Assembly (NCBI GenBank): GCA_023443985.1
Contig: JAEZSJ010000193.1
Span: 1-8,369, forward strand
DNA from: Verrucomicrobiota bacterium
GTDB taxonomy: Bacteria; Verrucomicrobiota; Verrucomicrobiia; Opitutales; Opitutaceae
Length of the DNA stretch: 8,369 bases
Reading direction: 5' to 3'
Below the pieces are notes generated by a model. It saw only the letters and a program-made list of their open reading frames with translations. It was not told the origin of the DNA and made no database searches. Position numbers and translations under genes: made by a program. Of the stretch, positions 6,857-8,369 are shown piece by piece. How positions within the stretch are numbered: position 1 is the first letter of the stretch; the number at the start of each line of letters is the position of its first letter.

Positions 6857-8369
6857 GTGCGGACGGCCCTCCTCGCCCTCACCTTGGCGCTCCCGCTCTC
6901 CGCCGCCGAGTTCACGCGCGGGTCCGCCCTCGCCGGCACGCAGAAGACCTTCCCCGCCGCCACCCTCCCGGCCGACGAGCTTCCCGCCGGCGTCCTCGCC
7001 ACGGAGAACGTCGTCTTCGCCACGCCCGCCGGCGCACCGCTCGCACTCGATCTCTACCGTCCCTCGGCCGGCGGCCCGCACCCGGCCGTGCTCGTCATCC
7101 ATGGCGGAGGCTGGGAGAGCGGCAGCCGCGAGATGGAGCGTCCCTTCGCGAAACGCCTCGCCGCCGCCGGCTTCGTCGCGGTTCCCGTCTCGTATCGACT
7201 CGGTGAATCCGGCCGTTTCCCCGCCGCGCTCCACGACCTGAAGGCCGCGGTCCGCTGGCTCCGCGCCCACGCCGCCGAGCACGGCATCGACCCCGCACGC
7301 ATCGGCGCCGTCGGCGGCTCCGCCGGCGGCCAGCTCGCCGCGCTGCTCGGATCCAGCAACACCGTCGCCACCATCGAAGGCGAGGTCGGTGAACGTTCCG
7401 GTTCCAGCACCATCCAAGCCGTCGTCGACATCGACGGCCTCGCCGATTTCACCGACCCCGCGCTCGTGGCACAACAGGTCGCCAAACCCAGCGCACCCAC
7501 GCGTTTCCTCGGCGGCTCGTTCGCTGAACGCGGCGACACTTGGCGCACCGCGTCGCCAATCACCCACGTCGGCCCCGCCAGCGCCCCCACGCTCTTCCTC
7601 AACAGCACCGCGCCATCACCCCTGCTGCCCGGCCGCGAGGAGATGGCCAAGAAACTCCGTGGCTTCGGCATCGGCAGCGAGGTCGCCGTCGTGCCCGACT
7701 CGCCACACCCATTCTGGTTGTTGCATCCGTGGTTCGACCAAGCCGTCGCCGAGACCGCCGCCTGGCTTCAGCGCGAGATGCCCGCGCCTGGCCCCACGCT
7801 CCATCTCGCCGGCGACTCCACGTTGGCCGACAAGGCCGTGCGCGCGTTCCCCGAGCGCGGCTGGGGCCAGATGCTCCGCCCGCTCCTCCGCGCGCCGTGG
7901 CAGCTCGACAACCAAGCCGTCAACGGCCGCAGCACCAAATCCTTCCGCGACCGCGGCCACTGGCAGCGCGTCCTCGACCGCCTGCGCGCCGGCGATGTCG
8001 TCGTCATCGAGTTCGGACACAACGACGAGAAGCAGGAGGATCCCGAACGCTACGCCGATCCGGCCACCGACTTCCCGGCCAATCTCCGCCGCTTCGTCCG
8101 CGAAGTGCGCGAGCGCGGCGCGCTCCCCGTCCTCGCCACCCCGGTCGTCCGCCGCGCGTGGAACGACGACGGCACCTTGCGGGACACGCACGGCGCCCAT
8201 GTCGCCGCCGTCCGCGCCGTCGCCACCGAGGAGAATGTTCCCCTGATGGAGCTGGAGGCGCGCACGCGGCAGCTCCTTGTCGGGCTCGGGCCGGACGCAT
8301 CGCTCGGCCTCTTTGTTGGCGACGCCGCCAAGGCGGCCGGCGGCAAGACCGACCACACCCATTTCACCG
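6857..8369 (+). CDS. Secreted two-domain esterase: alpha/beta hydrolase plus CE12 rhamnogalacturonan acetylesterase-like SGNH domain (3' end cut by window)
   Basis: The frame stays open past the window edge; 504 codons are visible from GTG 6857. Residues 1-17 form a signal peptide ending LSAAE. Residues about 40-308 are an alpha/beta hydrolase: oxyanion motif HGGGW (82-86), nucleophile elbow GGSAGG (153-158, S155), VDIDGLADF (190-198) and PDSPHPFWLLHPWF (280-293, probable catalytic H284). It resembles the acyl-esterase group found in pectin and hemicellulose loci. The acid residue is not obvious: where many relatives have an Asp this one reads NSTAPSP (249-255), with E261/E262 close by. Residues 312-504 are an SGNH hydrolase of the CE12 type: GDST (319-322, S321), NGRS (356-359), GHND (387-390) and TDHTHF (498-503, giving D499 and H502). 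The full catalytic set is present, and perhaps a few dozen residues are missing. CE12 enzymes remove acetyl groups from rhamnogalacturonan. Both domains are in one unbroken frame. An alternative start is ATG 6722. Confidence 0.85.
   Translation, partial: MRTALLALTLALPLSAAEFTRGSALAGTQKTFPAATLPADELPAGVLATENVVFATPAGAPLALDLYRPSAGGPHPAVLVIHGGGWESGSREMERPFAKRLAAAGFVAVPVSYRLGESGRFPAALHDLKAAVRWLRAHAAEHGIDPARIGAVGGSAGGQLAALLGSSNTVATIEGEVGERSGSSTIQAVVDIDGLADFTDPALVAQQVAKPSAPTRFLGGSFAERGDTWRTASPITHVGPASAPTLFLNSTAPSPLLPGREEMAKKLRGFGIGSEVAVVPDSPHPFWLLHPWFDQAVAETAAWLQREMPAPGPTLHLAGDSTLADKAVRAFPERGWGQMLRPLLRAPWQLDNQAVNGRSTKSFRDRGHWQRVLDRLRAGDVVVIEFGHNDEKQEDPERYADPATDFPANLRRFVREVRERGALPVLATPVVRRAWNDDGTLRDTHGAHVAAVRAVATEENVPLMELEARTRQLLVGLGPDASLGLFVGDAAKAAGGKTDHTHFT

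Noticed and set aside
7389..8246. Possible frameshift splitting the esterase, prompted by long open stretches in other frames
   Set aside because: Codon-by-codon reading from 6857 to 8369 keeps GGSAGG, SPHPF, GDST, GHND and DHTHF in one frame with no stop, so the gene is intact up to the window edge.
1..8369. CRISPR array, tRNA/rRNA gene, insertion sequence, phage or defence gene
   Set aside because: No spaced direct repeats, cloverleaf-like segment, transposase motif or defence domain was seen on either strand.

Overview
This window reads as one co-directional cluster for breaking down and taking up pectin, all on the + strand, in a very GC-rich bacterium. The families are typical of Bacteroidetes polysaccharide loci (DUF4861, GH105, GH28, PL10, CE12). 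There is no SusC/SusD pair, however, the DNA is strongly GC-rich with G/C at most third codon positions, and import is assigned to an ACS-type MFS permease. That combination best fits a verrucomicrobial genome of the Opitutaceae type. The taxonomic call is inference from family content and composition, not from a marker gene.

Layout: bases 1-135 are a C-rich, apparently non-coding leader containing a strong GC hairpin. Then come a secreted DUF4861 protein of unknown activity (136-1356), a 233-base spacer with a second GC-rich hairpin, a secreted GH105-GH28 fusion glycosidase (1590-4163), an ExuT-like MFS hexuronate permease (4207-5616), a secreted PL10 pectate lyase (5625-6722), and a two-domain esterase (6857 to the window edge, 3' end missing). 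The esterase joins an alpha/beta-hydrolase domain to a CE12 rhamnogalacturonan-acetylesterase-like SGNH domain. From the fusion gene onward, spacing is 43 bases, then 8 bases, then a 134-base stretch in which an ATG overlapping the lyase stop could also be the esterase start. This suggests one transcript.

Inferred joint function: the esterase would remove acetyl (and perhaps other acyl) groups from pectin. The PL10 lyase would cut de-esterified galacturonan, giving oligomers with unsaturated ends. The GH28 domain would trim saturated uronate chains, and the GH105 domain would remove the unsaturated uronyl residue. The MFS permease would carry the resulting uronate across the inner membrane. 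Four of the five proteins start with a signal peptide, so depolymerisation is probably finished outside the cytoplasm. No intracellular uronate catabolism gene and no regulator lies in the window.

I found no tRNA, rRNA, CRISPR array, insertion sequence or phage gene. The long open frames on the opposite strand and in shifted frames look like by-products of GC-rich codon use. The least-understood part is the DUF4861 gene; the two domain fusions are the next most interesting.
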